Shown here: positions 1 through 37,020 of the stretch, piece by piece | Position numbering within the stretch: position 1 is the stretch's first letter | Layout: the number at the start of each line of letters is the position of its first letter | NCBI RefSeq assembly: GCF_035594125.1 | Contig: NC_087151.1 | Coordinates: forward strand, 31,779,693 to 31,843,692 | Source: Scylla paramamosain | Lineage: Eukaryota > Arthropoda > Malacostraca > Decapoda > Portunidae | Length of the DNA stretch: 64,000 bases | Direction of reading: 5' to 3' | The notes under the pieces: generated by a model | Database searches by the model: none | Told to the model about the DNA's origin: nothing | Seen by the model: the letters and a program-made list of their open reading frames with translations, nothing else | Made by a program: the position numbers and the translations under genes

Positions 1-134
1 AAAAATTCATTCCTTTATGGACAGCATGATAGACAGGGCATCAGACAAGTGATATTTTGCTTGTGTATCAGTATTGCCTAAAACATCCAGACTTTAAGGC
101 AAAGTGACAAAAAAAAAAACTGCAGTACATTATA

Positions 135-3100
135 GAGGAGGAGGCAGTAGACACCTGCCAAAACGATAATTACTCCCAGTGAGGTCTAAAGCACTGTTCA
201 GGGGGTGCTGTGAACTTATCATTAAACCCAGCTGTGACCTTACTGAATGTTTCCCTTTGTGTCTCACAACACAAGGGGATAGTCACAGCCTGCCCTCTAA
301 AGACAACTCTCTTCCTCCACACAAAACTACAAGCACCTAATAACACACACACCCTTCACTCAAAAATTTTAAAATCATGGCGACTCCTACACCAGCCTTG
401 GAGTCCCCATCTGGGGAGGGGACCATAAATGTCCCCAGGTCGGACTGCCTTTCCGTCGACGACCCTAAGTGTCTTGACACCCCCCTCAACTTTTTCTTCA
501 TTAACTTCTGCAACATTTGCGGTCTAAGATCTAATTTTCAATCTGTAGAACACCACCTCTCCTCTTCTAAACCTCATCTTCTTTTCCTCACTGAAACTCA
601 GGTGTCTGAGGCAACTGACAGTAGCCCCTTTTCTGTTCCCTCCTTCTTTCTCTATCCTCATTTTCGATCCAAAGCTGGATGCTGCGTTTATGTGCGCAAT
701 GACTTAACCTGCTCTCGTGCCCACGCTCTTGAATCTTCCGAGTTTTCCACCATCTGGCTACGACTACAGAGTCATTCTCATACTAAATTTATCTGTGCTG
801 TATACCTCTCTCCTAACTCCTCTGACTATAAGAAATTCTTTGACTACTTAACTTCCAAAGTGGAGCACATTCTGACCCTCTTCCCTTTTGCAGAGATCTC
901 CATTCTTGGAGACTTCAATGTTCACCACCAGCTTTGGCTTTCCTCTCCCTTCACTGACCATCCTGGTGAACTAGCCTACAACTTTGCTATCCTCCATGAC
1001 CTAGAGCAATTGGTGCAACACCCTACTCGTATTCCTGACCGTCTTGGAGATACGCCCAACATTCTTGACCTTTTCCTGACCTCTAATCCTTCTGCTTATG
1101 CTGTCACCCTTTCTTCTCCGTTGGGCTCCTCCGATCACAATCTCATATCTTTATCTTGTCCTATCACTCCAATCCCTCCTCAGGATCCCCCTAAGCGAAG
1201 GTGCCTCTGGCGTTTTGCCTCTGCTAGTTGGGGGGACCTGAGGAGGTATTTTGCTGATTTTCCTTGGAATGACTACTGCTTCCGTGTCAGAGACCTGTCT
1301 TTGTGTGCTGAGCGCATAACAGAGGTGATAGTGTCTGGCATGGAGGCGTACATTCCTCACTCTTTTTCTCGTCCTAAACCTTCTAAACCTTGGTTTAACA
1401 CAGCTTGTTCTCGTGCTATACATGATAGAGAGGTGGCCCACAAAAGGTACTTAAGCCTTCCATCACCAGAATCTCATGCACTTTATATTTCTGCCCGGAA
1501 CCATGCCAAGTCTGTTCTCCAACTAGCCAAAAACTCCTTCATTAACAGAAAATGTCAAAACCTTTCAAGATCTAACTCCCCTCGTGATTTCTGGCATCTA
1601 GCCAAAAATATCTCCAATAACTTTGCTTCTTCTTTCCCTCCTCTACTTCAACCAGATGGCACCACTGCTATCACGTCTATTTCTAAAGCTGAACTCTTTG
1701 CTCAAACCTTTGCTAAAAACTCTACCTTGGACGATTCTGGGCTTGTTCCTCCCTCTCCTCCACCCTCTGACTACTTCATGCCACGTATTAAAATTCTTCG
1801 TAATGATGTTTTCCATGCCCTCGCTGGTCTAAACCCTCGGAAGGCTTATGGACCTGATGGGGTCCCTCCTATTGTTCTCCGAAACTGTGCCTCCGTGCTT
1901 GCACCTTGCCTAGTCAAACTCTTTCAGCTCTGTCTGTCAACATCTACCTTTCCTTCTTGCTGGAAGTTTGCCTACATTCAACCTGTTCCTAAAAAGGGTG
2001 ACCACTCTAATCCCTCAAACTACCGTCCTATTGCTTTAATTTCCTGCTTATCTAAAGTTTTTGAATCTATCCTCAACAGGAAGATTCTTAAACATCTATC
2101 ACTTCACAACCTTCTATCTGATCGCCAGTATGGGTTCCGTCAAGGCCACTCTACTGGTGATCTTCTGGCTTTCCTTACTGAGTCTTGGTCATCCTCTTTT
2201 AGAGACTTTGGTGAAACTTTTGCTGTTGCCTTGGACATATCAAAAGCCTTTGATAGAGTCTGGCACAAAGCTTTGATTTCCAAACTACCCTCCTACGGTT
2301 TCTATCCTTCTCTCTGTAACTTCATCTCAAGTTTCCTTTCTGACCGTTCTATTGCTGCTGTGGTAGACGGTCACTGTTCTTCTCCTAAATCTATTAACAG
2401 TGGTGTTCCTCAGGGTTCTGTCCTGTCACCCACTCTCTTCTTATTATTCATTAATGATCTTCTAAACCAAACTTCTTGTCCTATCCACTCCTAAGCTGAT
2501 GATACCACCCTGCACTTTTCCACGTCTTTTCATAGACGTCCAACCCTTCAGGAGGTAAACATATCACGCAGGGAAGCCACAGAACGCCTGATTTCTGATC
2601 TTTCTAAAATTTCTGATTGGGGCAGAGCAAACTTGGTATTGTTCAATGCCTCAAAAACTCAATTCCTCCATCTATCAACTCGACACAATCTTCCAGACAA
2701 CTATCCCCTCTTCTTCAATGACACTCAACTGTCCCCCTCTTCTACACTGAACATCCTCGGTCTGTCCTTTACTTATAATCTGAACTGGAAACTTCACATC
2801 TCATCTCTAGCTAAAACAGCTTCTATGAAGTTAGGTGTTCTGAGACGTCTCCGCCAGTTTTTCTCACCCCCCCAGCTGCTAACTCTGTACAAGGGCCTTA
2901 TCCGTCCATGTATGGAGTATGCTTCACATGTCTGGGGGGGTTCCACTCATACTGCTCTTCTAGACAGGGTGGAATCAAAAGCTTTTCGTCTCATCAACTC
3001 CTCTCCTCTAACTGACTGTCTTCAGCCCCTCTCTCACCGCCGCAATGTTGCATATCTAGCTGTCTTCTACCGCTATTTTCATGCCAACTGCTCTTCTGAT

Positions 3101-3450
3101 CTTGCTAACTGCATTCCTCCCCTCTTTCCGCGGCCTCGCTGCACAAGACCTTCTTCTTTCTCTCACCCCTATTCTGTCCACCTCTCTAACGCAAGAGTTA
3201 ACCAGTATTCTCAATCATTCATCCCTTTCTCTGGTAAACTCTGGAACTCCCTGCCTTCTTCTGTATTTCCACCTTCCTATGACTTGAATTCCTTCAAGAG
3301 GAAGGTTTCAAGACACTTATCCACCAATTTTTGACCACTGCTTTGACCCTTTTATGGGACTGGCATTTCAGTGGGCATTTTTTTTTTTTTATTAGATTTT
3401 TGTTGCCCTTGGCCAGTATCCTTCCTACATAAAAAAAAAAAAAAAAAAAG
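135..3450 (+). mobile_element. Near full-length non-LTR retrotransposon (LINE), copy 1
   Basis: This 3.3-kb element starts at the same GAGGAGGAGGCAG motif as the copy at 49729. It has a 240-bp 5' UTR, one long coding region and a 3' UTR ending in CCTTCCTACAT plus an A-run at 3430-3449. All copies in the window share that 3' end, which supports target-primed reverse transcription. No LTRs are seen and no clear target-site duplication could be identified. The protein layout, an AP-type endonuclease followed by a reverse transcriptase, is that of an APE-type LINE. The clade (Jockey/I/CR1 group) is not assigned. Confidence 0.93.
377..3334 (+). pseudogene. LINE endonuclease/reverse transcriptase ORF, stopped at the RT catalytic motif
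   Basis: The start ATG at 377 is shared with the copy at 49975. Residues of about 35-255 form an AP-endonuclease-like domain, with the GDFN motif at 908-919 and the SSDHN motif near residue 250. The reverse transcriptase follows, with [18 protein letters not shown] and [11 protein letters not shown] motifs. The reading frame stops at 2492-2494, where the tyrosine codon of the expected YADD catalytic box is TAA. The same frame then stays open to 3334 and contains the normal C-terminal region. Apart from that one codon the 986-codon frame is open, so this looks like a recently inactivated copy. The protein would nick target DNA and copy its own RNA. Confidence 0.9.
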
Positions 3451-3455
3451 TTTAC

Positions 3456-4188
3456 CAGTAAAGCTGCCGTAATCACTCACTCATTGCCCGCCATCATCTT
3501 GATTCCCTCTCTCTAATGGTTCCAAAATACAAAGGAACTGGCCGGGTTTTCATTGCCCTGCAATTGCCTTTTAATATTGTGTGATTTGAATTTATGCCTT
3601 AGGATTGTTTGTTTTTATTCTGTTTATTATCCTTACATTATTCTCTTTTTTATATGTTAATTTTGTTTTGTTGAAAATGCTGGGAAATATACTTCACTGG
3701 TGTTTGGTTTCTGAGAATGGGTTAGGATTTTATGGCAAAATTTTCTTGAAAAAAAAATGGTTTGGATTCTGATTTGTTTGAACAATAGAGTATTCAGATT
3801 CCGGGGTCTCCACTGTATATGTCCAAGATGCACCACAGTTAGGCTTTCAGTATCATATGTAGATCAATATTTCACTCAGTGGTCAGCACAGTACTGCATT
3901 TGTAACATTAGAAAACATGAGAGTGCAAGTGTACTAAAGTTTAGGGTTCAAAATCAATGTGTGGAAAGTTTCTTATGTGTGAGCAAAAGACAGACAAAGG
4001 AAGGACCCAGGTATTGGCAGTGATTGTAAAACAAAAACACAGCAATATAAACCCTCTGTTTTTCTCATTATCACAAAGTATAACTAATATTGCATACAAC
4101 ATATGGTATAGCTTTGTACTTGTAATGTTTGAAAAATGTAGAACATCAAAGTAGAAATTATCTCCATGTTGATTATGATTAAAATCCA

Positions 4189-4229
<41 letters not shown>

Positions 4230-4232
4230 CAG
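3456..4232 (+). other. Intronic or intergenic sequence without recognisable genes
   Basis: This AT-rich, non-coding stretch lies between the LINE tail and the first host exon. It ends in a 38-nt T-run (about 4192-4229) directly in front of a CAG acceptor at 4230-4232. No repeat family or long reading frame with coding character is visible. Confidence 0.5.
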
Positions 4233-15757
<11,525 letters not shown>

Positions 15758-15853
15758 GTAAGAGCAATCCTAAGGATTGCTAAGTAGAATGAAAGTGGAA
15801 TTGTATATACAAGGGTGAGAAAGGATGAAAGGAAAATGACATAAAATGAATGA

Positions 15854-15856
<3 letters not shown>

Positions 15857-15922
<66 letters not shown>
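15857..15922. repeat. (AG)n microsatellite
   Basis: 66 bp of AG, inverted relative to the CT array at 15631-15751. Confidence 0.98.
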
Positions 15923-15926
<4 letters not shown>

Positions 15927-15998
15927 CACCTTCTTGTCCCTTATCTCTTATGAGACAAGACAAAAGAAGGGAGAGGAAAGGAAAAGAGAGAGGAAGGG

Positions 15999-16048
15999 AC
16001 TAACTCACCAGTTGTACAAGCAGCAGCTTGCACAACTGGTGAGTTAGT
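15999..16048. repeat. 22-bp near-perfect inverted repeat (hairpin)
   Basis: The arms 15999-16020 and 16027-16048 are reverse complements with one mismatch (A/G at position 18). They close on a 6-nt CAGCAG loop. No T-run or coding region is attached. Confidence 0.85.
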
Positions 16049-16224
16049 TCTGTGAGGTTTTGTTTGTTATTTTTGGTTGAATTTTTATTAAAATTCCAGT
16101 GCTCGCATGAATGGCAAGTTCATCTTGCCAGTTTTGGTTCATTATTCCAATTAAATATTCATTAAAATTTCATTGCGTTATTGCTGTTGTACACTATAAC
16201 GATCGTGTGTTGCCACGTACCTCA

Positions 16225-16330
16225 TTTTATATGGGGCTGAACAGTGGCATTGTGCTTGCTTGGGGGCCAATGGGTCTTTAGGCGCATGGGTTTGAATCCA
16301 GGCCATGTTCAGAAGTTAGGAAGGATACAC
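16225..16330 (+). mobile_element. Possible tRNA-derived SINE head
   Basis: The segment GGGTTTGAATCCAGGCC (about 16287-16303) has the form of a tRNA B box with flanking T-stem bases. A weak A-box-like stretch lies about 45 bp upstream. It differs from the two clearer SINE families in the window. Evidence is limited to the B box. Confidence 0.3.
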
Positions 16331-17100
16331 ACACAGGGTAAGAATTCCCAAATACCAAAACTGAAGTCCTCTGTTTGGAACCTGATTCATCAAGGGGAGT
16401 CAGACAGGTAGACTGAAAAATGTATATAATCCATCTTCCGAGATGGTGTGTGATCAGCTTAGTTCACAGCTACTCTTGTTTGACATTACCTTAGTACTTA
16501 TCTATTACAGATAATTTCAGAACCACAAGATATTGAAGTTAATGATGTCTACCCATCTATCTGTTTATTTCTTTGATGCCTTGCTCCCTCTGGGAGCATC
16601 ATTTAAAGGGATGACTACAGTTGAAAAGTCTCCATTTCTCCCTATCCTGACACTCCCTCTGCTTGTTCAAACACTTTGTCACTACTAGCACTTCTTTCAC
16701 ACATATACTCCTTTACCATATCCTTTCACCTTCCAAGTGGTCTTCCTCTCCTGGGAGGACCTTCAGTTTCTCTCATATACTTTTTTTTCTTTTATAAATT
16801 CTTCATTCTTCATCTTAAAATAGCCACACCATTTCACTGTTTCTTTTCACACATTCCGTCAGCATAATGATCAGACCTTTGAACATCCCTGTGAACTTTG
16901 GCATCAATTATTTTTCTAGATTTCTCATGCACTACTAAATAGTCAATCAGACTTATATTCATCAAACCATGAATCATTTTATGTTGGATGAAAGTATTTA
17001 TCAGGAATAACCCACCACTTTCTATAAACATGTCCTACTAGAGGTCCCCATTCTTATTTACTCCTTTTACTCTCAATTTACATAATAAACTTGCTACCTC
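16331..17100. other. No gene recognised
   Basis: Low-complexity, pyrimidine-rich non-coding sequence. Short open frames lack coding character and no exon-like splice pair was found. Confidence 0.4.
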
Positions 17101-17101
17101 A

Positions 17102-18760
17102 CTACTTTAATTTTAACCATGTATACTGTAAATATATTGTGGGAAGAATTATGTACATGAGTATTGGTGGCTGGTGCCAAACTGTCTTCATAGTGTGTTG
17201 TTTTCTAAGACAATGGTGGTAGATTGTTGCCATCAGCATCAGCTCTGATGCATATTCTGTTAATTTTATTGAAAGAAATCTATCATTACACTGTGATATA
17301 TATGCATATATTTGCCTAAGGAGTGTTTTTAGTGTCCAGGCAAATGGTTCAACTTCAAGATCTTCCTCAATGAAATAAAGCTTCAGTGTTTTTGTGGGCA
17401 GATCAAGTATGAAGTTATCCTGTTTAACCATAATTCAATTATGTATCTTCTCCACAGGAGCTCAAAACAAACTTAGTATAGTCTGAGGGCTTGCTTATTG
17501 AAACTAATTTTTTATAATCAGAAACCAAGCTGTTTAGCTGACTGGTTGACTTCAAGTCCCTGTTTGGACTACAAAAATACTCCTTTTTCAGCTGATGAAG
17601 AAGCAGTTCCATTGTTGTAACCAGACTAACAAAATTGGATGTCGTGAAGATAAACACTCATGTATGAGATGGTACAAACATTATCATGTAAATTATAAGT
17701 CCATATAAATGGTGATTATTTGGTACAAAGCTACTTTTTTTCATATAATAGTCTTTCCAAAACTGGCATGTATCTTCCAAGATGCAAGATCTCATAAAAC
17801 ATGCTTATCAAATACAATACTTTTATTTCAGATCATAGATTTGTGTAGAATATCTTGAGTTAGTCTGTAGAAGAATACCAACATATACAAACTGAGGAAC
17901 TAGTGAAAATCCACACCTCATTCCAATCAACACAGCTAACTCATCCCAATACTTTAATCACACAAATCATTATTATTACCAGACCCAGAAGTACTGCAGG
18001 ATTTTGCTCACTGTCAATAATTGTGCCTGTGTTGAACCAACTTGCTCTTTACTGAGAATATCTGGGCACCAACCAGTGAACAAATGAAGATGCTGGGGAT
18101 CTCTTCACAGCTACTGCAAATTTTCTTAGGAATTCCCATCCCAAGGCATAAATAAATACATACTGTTCCATCTCAAATTGCTTTATATCAGTTTGATTTT
18201 TTTTTTTTTTTCTGGAATCTGTTGTATGTATTTTGGCAATTAATCACCTAGCTTTCTGAAATAATCAATCAACATTTCTTTGCACAAAATATTTCAGCTT
18301 TGGTATTTTCCATTCTGCCATCATTTTCTACATATGTAACCAGCAGTTTTCAGTTCAGTCAAGATCTGAAATGTTTCTCAACCAATCAGAAACCTCAGTC
18401 CAGTTATCTTGAAGCCATTTCATCTATTTTTGTGGTTTGTGACAAGAATCAGAGTTCTGCATAAAACTGCGAATATTCAAAGTTTAACAGATGATACCCA
18501 GAACTTAAATGTAATGGACATCATGCACCCTCTATTTTTGGGGGAAGGAAGTAGAGGCCTCCCCATCTTAGCTCACCAGAAAAAAACCCTCCCAACTATC
18601 AGTGATTCCAGATATAGCACCAATAGGCAGGGCCACATCAGATTTGAGATGCAGGCACCTTCAAAGAACTACCAACATGTTTGTGCCACTTTTCACACCA
18701 TGATGTAACACAACATGATGCTCATATAACATCCATCATCCTAATAGGAACACAAAACTA
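17102..18760 (-). pseudogene. Unassigned coding-like remnant
   Basis: Read on the minus strand, several neighbouring frames look protein-like between stops. Examples are a 72-codon stretch with YFCSPNRDLKSTSQL (17439-17657), a 109-codon stretch (17102-17431) and fragments with ALGWEFLRKFAVA and WLQDNWTEVSDWLRN at 18110-18430. The pattern suggests an old degraded transposase or retrogene. No motif identifies a family, so no function is proposed. Confidence 0.25.
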
Positions 18761-19419
18761 ATGGGGCGCTTCTTCCATGCACAAGTCCAAAGATGATTTG
18801 TGGTGGGTGTAAATATTCCTGGACATGTAAATAAAACAATTTTCTTCAAATAATGTCTGATGTGTATAAAAAAAGTGATAAATTCTAATATATGAATATA
18901 AAATAGTGCACAGTGAATAAAATATAGTCATGAAATAACCATATAATTTTTATTTGACTCCTGAAGGAAAGCAAATATGGAAGATGACTGTTTGGGAATC
19001 AGTGCAGTGAGATCAGTTCAATAAGTAATAAGCCATAATGGTAATAATTAGTTTGCTTGCACAATAACTTCTCTTCTGAGGAATTTTAAGCATCATGAGT
19101 AGCCTTGTGACCACTATGCATCTGTGATCCAGTCCCAGAGGCAGTGAACTGTTGTTGCTTGTGTTATTGGGCTGTAACCATCACAGATGGGTGAGACAGC
19201 AGTGGCCCTGCTGAAAATTATTCAGCTTAGCAATATCTACAATAATTTGTCTTAGGAGAGGTATAAGTAACCAGTATTTTCTGTGTAACTATGTTTTTCC
19301 TTGTAATCTGTACATAAATTATATCTGCTTTTCCTTTTTCATCCTTATTTTACTTTATGTGATTTTGACATCCTCATAGCTTGGTTTCTATATGACATTT
19401 TTTTTTTTTTTTCTTTTAA
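18761..19419. other. No feature recognised
   Basis: AT-rich non-coding sequence between the unassigned remnant and the CR1/L2-type fragment. Confidence 0.4.
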
Positions 19420-19681
19420 TAGTGATTCTCTCACTTGTAAATCATGTCCAGACATTGGAAAGCATACAATGTATAGCAACTAAGATAGTCACAAACTTTG
19501 AAAATCTAAAATTATGAAAACTACAGAAAAGAAATAGAAATAGCAAAAATTGAAGAAAGAAGACAATTCCAATTTATAAGCTGGCAAATGGACAAAAAAG
19601 TAATAAAAGAAAGCAATATGCTTAAGGTGACGAGAAAATACTGACAGAGGGAAAATGTTTGGATAACTTTAAAAGTACAGC

Positions 19682-19756
<75 letters not shown>

Positions 19757-20560
19757 CTCCCCCCCCAGAAATCAAGATAATTAGAATGAACTAGAAGAGA
19801 TAATAGCGGCAGGGAATGTATATCAACTAAAAAACAAAAACTGGACAAGTGCAGATACAAAGACAGGATCACAATAAGTTAATTTAGATCTGAAAAGATC
19901 AATAAAGCCTTTTATAAAATTCCATACAAGAAGCTATTCTGTAATCTGAAACATGTAGCAGGAATGAATGGAAATATTTTGGTCAGTACATGAAGCATAA
20001 GGGTAGTGAGGACTTTATTCATGAGGCTCAAATGTCAGGATGAGTGAAGGTAACAGATGGAGTACCACAAGGATCAGTGTTAGACCCCATAATGTTAGTT
20101 TTTTATACAAAGTGTAAGTGGTGAGTTATTACGAGTATACCAGTTTGTTTGCATGTGATGCCTAATTTAAAAGAATGAGAATAGAAGAGTATTAAGGAAG
20201 ATTACAGGACACTGACAAAATATGTATGCAGTAGCAGTAAAGTGTAAAATGGAATTCAATGCTAAGAAGTGCAAAGTTCTAGAAAGGGCAAAAGCACCAA
20301 GAAACTAGTTTGATGACAAGATGAAGAATAATCTAAACACTCAAACAAGTTTACAAGAGTTTCTAACAAACACCAGAACATTCTGCTACATAGATGAAGA
20401 TGTAAAGAAGCTACTGGGGGAGGATGGGATTTGACCTGCATTGAATATGTGTGGTTATGTGGTTTTCATACAAAAAAAAATGTCAGAAAAAGCAACAACA
20501 AAAATGATCCAGTTCAAGAGACTTGATATGCAAAGAAAGACTGTGTGTGTGTGTGTGTGT
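19420..20560 (+). mobile_element. Two degenerate CR1/L2-type LINE fragments
   Basis: The first fragment (19440-19860) reads like the C-terminal end of a CR1/L2-type RT protein. It has LESIQCIATKIVTNFENL, then a tail with NELEEIIAAGNVYQLKNK, split by a 69-bp CT array. The second (about 19870-20560) starts again inside the RT. It includes a [11 protein letters not shown] motif with stops (near 20060) and a later C-terminal part. Both are on the plus strand and heavily decayed, related in motif order to the element at 6955-10842. Confidence 0.55.
19685..19753. repeat. (CT)n microsatellite
   Basis: 69 bp of CT inside the C-terminal region of a decayed LINE. Confidence 0.97.
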
Positions 20561-21664
20561 GTGTGTGGCTTTAAATCTAATTTTTCTTTAAGACATTATC
20601 AGGTACCAAGAGATAAAATAAAGATCAACTGTTAACATAGTGTCTTTATCTTTTATCTTCATTCCTTATTTAGTAAGATGAGAGTAAGATAGGTGTTGTT
20701 CAAGTACAGCCTTGTCTTAGCACTGCTGCACTCATCCTGCTGTGTTGATCTTCATCTTCTTGCTTCTATACATCTTCTTTCTCTATACAGGGACTGCCAC
20801 GTGTAAGCCTGGTCGCTTCTTGCAGCTTCCCATATTTCTTATGTTCTCATGGGAAGCATAATCAGCTATACAGTGACATTTATAGCTTTACCTGTTAACT
20901 TGACTTAAGCACTGTCTAACATTATGTATTTGTTCAATTTCTTTCCAACATGTTATTCATGCTCTATGACTCCTTTTTTCTGCCGTTCTGAATTTACTTT
21001 TGACATCATTCTCCCATAACTTTCTCCAGCTCTTGAAGAGATTTTTGATGCTATCACACAGTAAATAGATGGAAGTAGTGCTGCACAATAACCATTCAGC
21101 CTCATATCAGCACTCATCCAAACTTGCTCAAAAACTGATAGTGTAACTTAGCTCATATATCATCTCATACATCTGATAATAATAACGATAATGAGGAAGT
21201 GCTGAATGTAGATGATGTGGCCAGCATAACTGATGAGTATGACTCCTTATCATTGGTAGTGCTGTCTGAACTCAGCACTGCAGCTCTCCTCATGCCATGT
21301 GCTAACCAATCTACTCCATCCATCCTCAATCCTCTTTCCTTCCCTCAATCATATCTTCAACATCCTCCACTACCTCATCATCACTATCAGTTATCAGATA
21401 CATGAAATAATACATCAGATGTATTACATAGCATGTGTGGGATGAGTGTGATAAAGCATCACCAAATAAATCTAGCAATTTGGATGATTAATAAAAAAGC
21501 TAATAAAATTTTGTCAGCATTATATTTTACAGATTGAGCAAATAACCATAACCTTACAAAAATAATGTACAAAATAAAAATGATGTCACAATATGATGAA
21601 AATTGTAAATATTTCTGCTCTACAACATGGCATATACATTCACTAGCATTAATCAATAAAAAGT

Positions 21665-21668
<4 letters not shown>
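20561..21668. other. Intergenic, no gene recognised
   Basis: A short (GT)n at 20540-20567 opens this AT-rich region. A 68-codon open frame (21199-21405) has no recognisable domain and no convincing splice sites, so it is not called. Confidence 0.4.

Positions 21669-21755
<87 letters not shown>
21669..21755. repeat. (TA)n microsatellite
   Basis: 87 bp of TA that abuts the 3' end of the SINE on its right side. Confidence 0.98.
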
Positions 21756-21756
<1 letters not shown>

Positions 21757-21759
<3 letters not shown>

Positions 21760-22030
21760 CCTCACCTTGTTTACCTTTCAGTGTAGATCATATCTGGTCT
21801 TCTGAGGAAGCACACACATTCACACTCACAATATACACAAACAGGAGAGCAAGATTCTCAGCCTTACACTTCTGCCAGAAAGGCAAGATCACAACTCCTT
21901 GTGTTGCATCCCATGCCTATTCACTGATAAGTGAAAAAGGGCAAACCATTTTGTCTTCACCCAGACCAGGATTTGAATGTGAAACTACCTGAATGTGTGC
22001 CAAACATGCTAACCACTATACCAACAAGTG
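21757..22030 (-). mobile_element. tRNA-derived SINE, family 2, long copy
   Basis: On the minus strand it begins with a tRNA-like head from 22030: an A-box-like TGGTATAGTGGTTAGC and a B-box-like ATTCAAATCCTGG. About 200 bp of unrelated body follow, ending at a (TA)n. A shorter copy with the same body lies at 11157-11336. Such elements are transcribed by RNA polymerase III and mobilised by a LINE. Confidence 0.75.
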
Positions 22031-22238
22031 AATAATAAGAAAAACAATAATGATAATAATGATATCACTGATCATTTTGTAGTATTAATAAAAACCATGA
22101 AGATGAAAAGGAGAGCATTTATAATTTTCTGCTATTAATAACCCATTCCGGGTTATCTTCACTGAAGTTCAGAACCTGATCAATTATGCTAGTGACAATA
22201 AACAATGTATCAGTATAATATACCACCCATAATGTTGT

Positions 22239-36124
<13,886 letters not shown>

Positions 36125-36389
36125 AGCTTGTGTTTGGCCCCAACTGTGGTGTGCTCCACCTGTCAAATGAGTGTACACCTGATGCCATCATTATGTCTAG
36201 TTATATTCTTCCATTACTTATGAGTCATGATTGATAAGTTCTGAACCTCATCCACAAAACAGTGATAGACAAAGAAAATCTAATCTACATAATGTGTCTA
36301 AAAATATTATATTGTGAGCTAAATTTCTTGGTCCTAACACTATTTGTTTCCTTTTGAAAGATTTTTTTAAAGTAAATGTACGTAACAGG

Positions 36390-36560
36390 TGTCATGCAAG
36401 TGGAGAAGCTAAAGTACTGGTCCAGGAGTGGCTTCCAATTCATCCCTCATCAGGTGTACTCACTTGCACCTTGTGATTTCCAACAGCTCACAAACCTGAA
36501 AAGGATCTGGCTGAATGCCACACCATTAAACAGGTGGTCATGGAAGCTGCAGATACCTGC
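36390..36560 (+). pseudogene. Mariner-type transposase relic
   Basis: The frame contains IPHQVYSLAPCDFQQLTNLK. Its spacing matches the YSPDLAPCDF..FPKLK signature around the third catalytic aspartate of mariner (DD34D) transposases. The surrounding frame is broken and no TIRs were identified. Confidence 0.55.
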
Positions 36561-36964
36561 CTCAAACTAAAGACTTCTTCTCAAGTAGGATCAGGGATTA
36601 TTCTTTATAAGTCATGTGCTATAATGAAACCTACAATTTATGTAGAACAAACTGTCTGATATGGCTGTAACAGCTCCAGGGATATGGTGCATCTAGGATT
36701 TTTTCCAAGTCCAGCAAACTCTGCATCACTCTCTGAACCTTGTGGTGGCTCAATCGGTAGTGCGTGTGTGTTAATATGTTGTTTCCAGAATGGAATGGTG
36801 CATGCCCACTTGTATCTCTTTCATTCAGCCAGTGAGAACTGTCTTTTTGATGATGTATTAGAACATCATTGAATGTTATTTACTTCCAACCAATACATCA
36901 ATTGTTATCAGCCAATCACTATTTGTATATGTGGTGGCCATGGCAGTCGCTGGGGGTTTTCTCC

Positions 36965-37020
36965 TGCTGGTTAGATTAAGTTAGGTTATGTTAGGTAATG
37001 TTAGGTTAGGTTACTGACCT
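36965..37020. repeat. TTAGG-type telomere-like tract
   Basis: Degenerate repeats of TTAGG (GTTAGGTTATGTTAGG, then GTTAGGTTAGGTTAC). TTAGG is the ancestral arthropod telomere unit. Similar tracts occur at 39090, 39283, 39514, 40007 and 55264. Confidence 0.75.

Noticed and set aside
1151..1441. Minus-strand and alternative-frame ORFs within the LINE copies
   Set aside because: They overlap the conserved endonuclease/RT frame and lack independent features. The same holds for 1623-1832, 2061-2276, 3081-3287, 11922-12131, 12360-12575, 50749-50958, 51221-51433 and 51662-51877.
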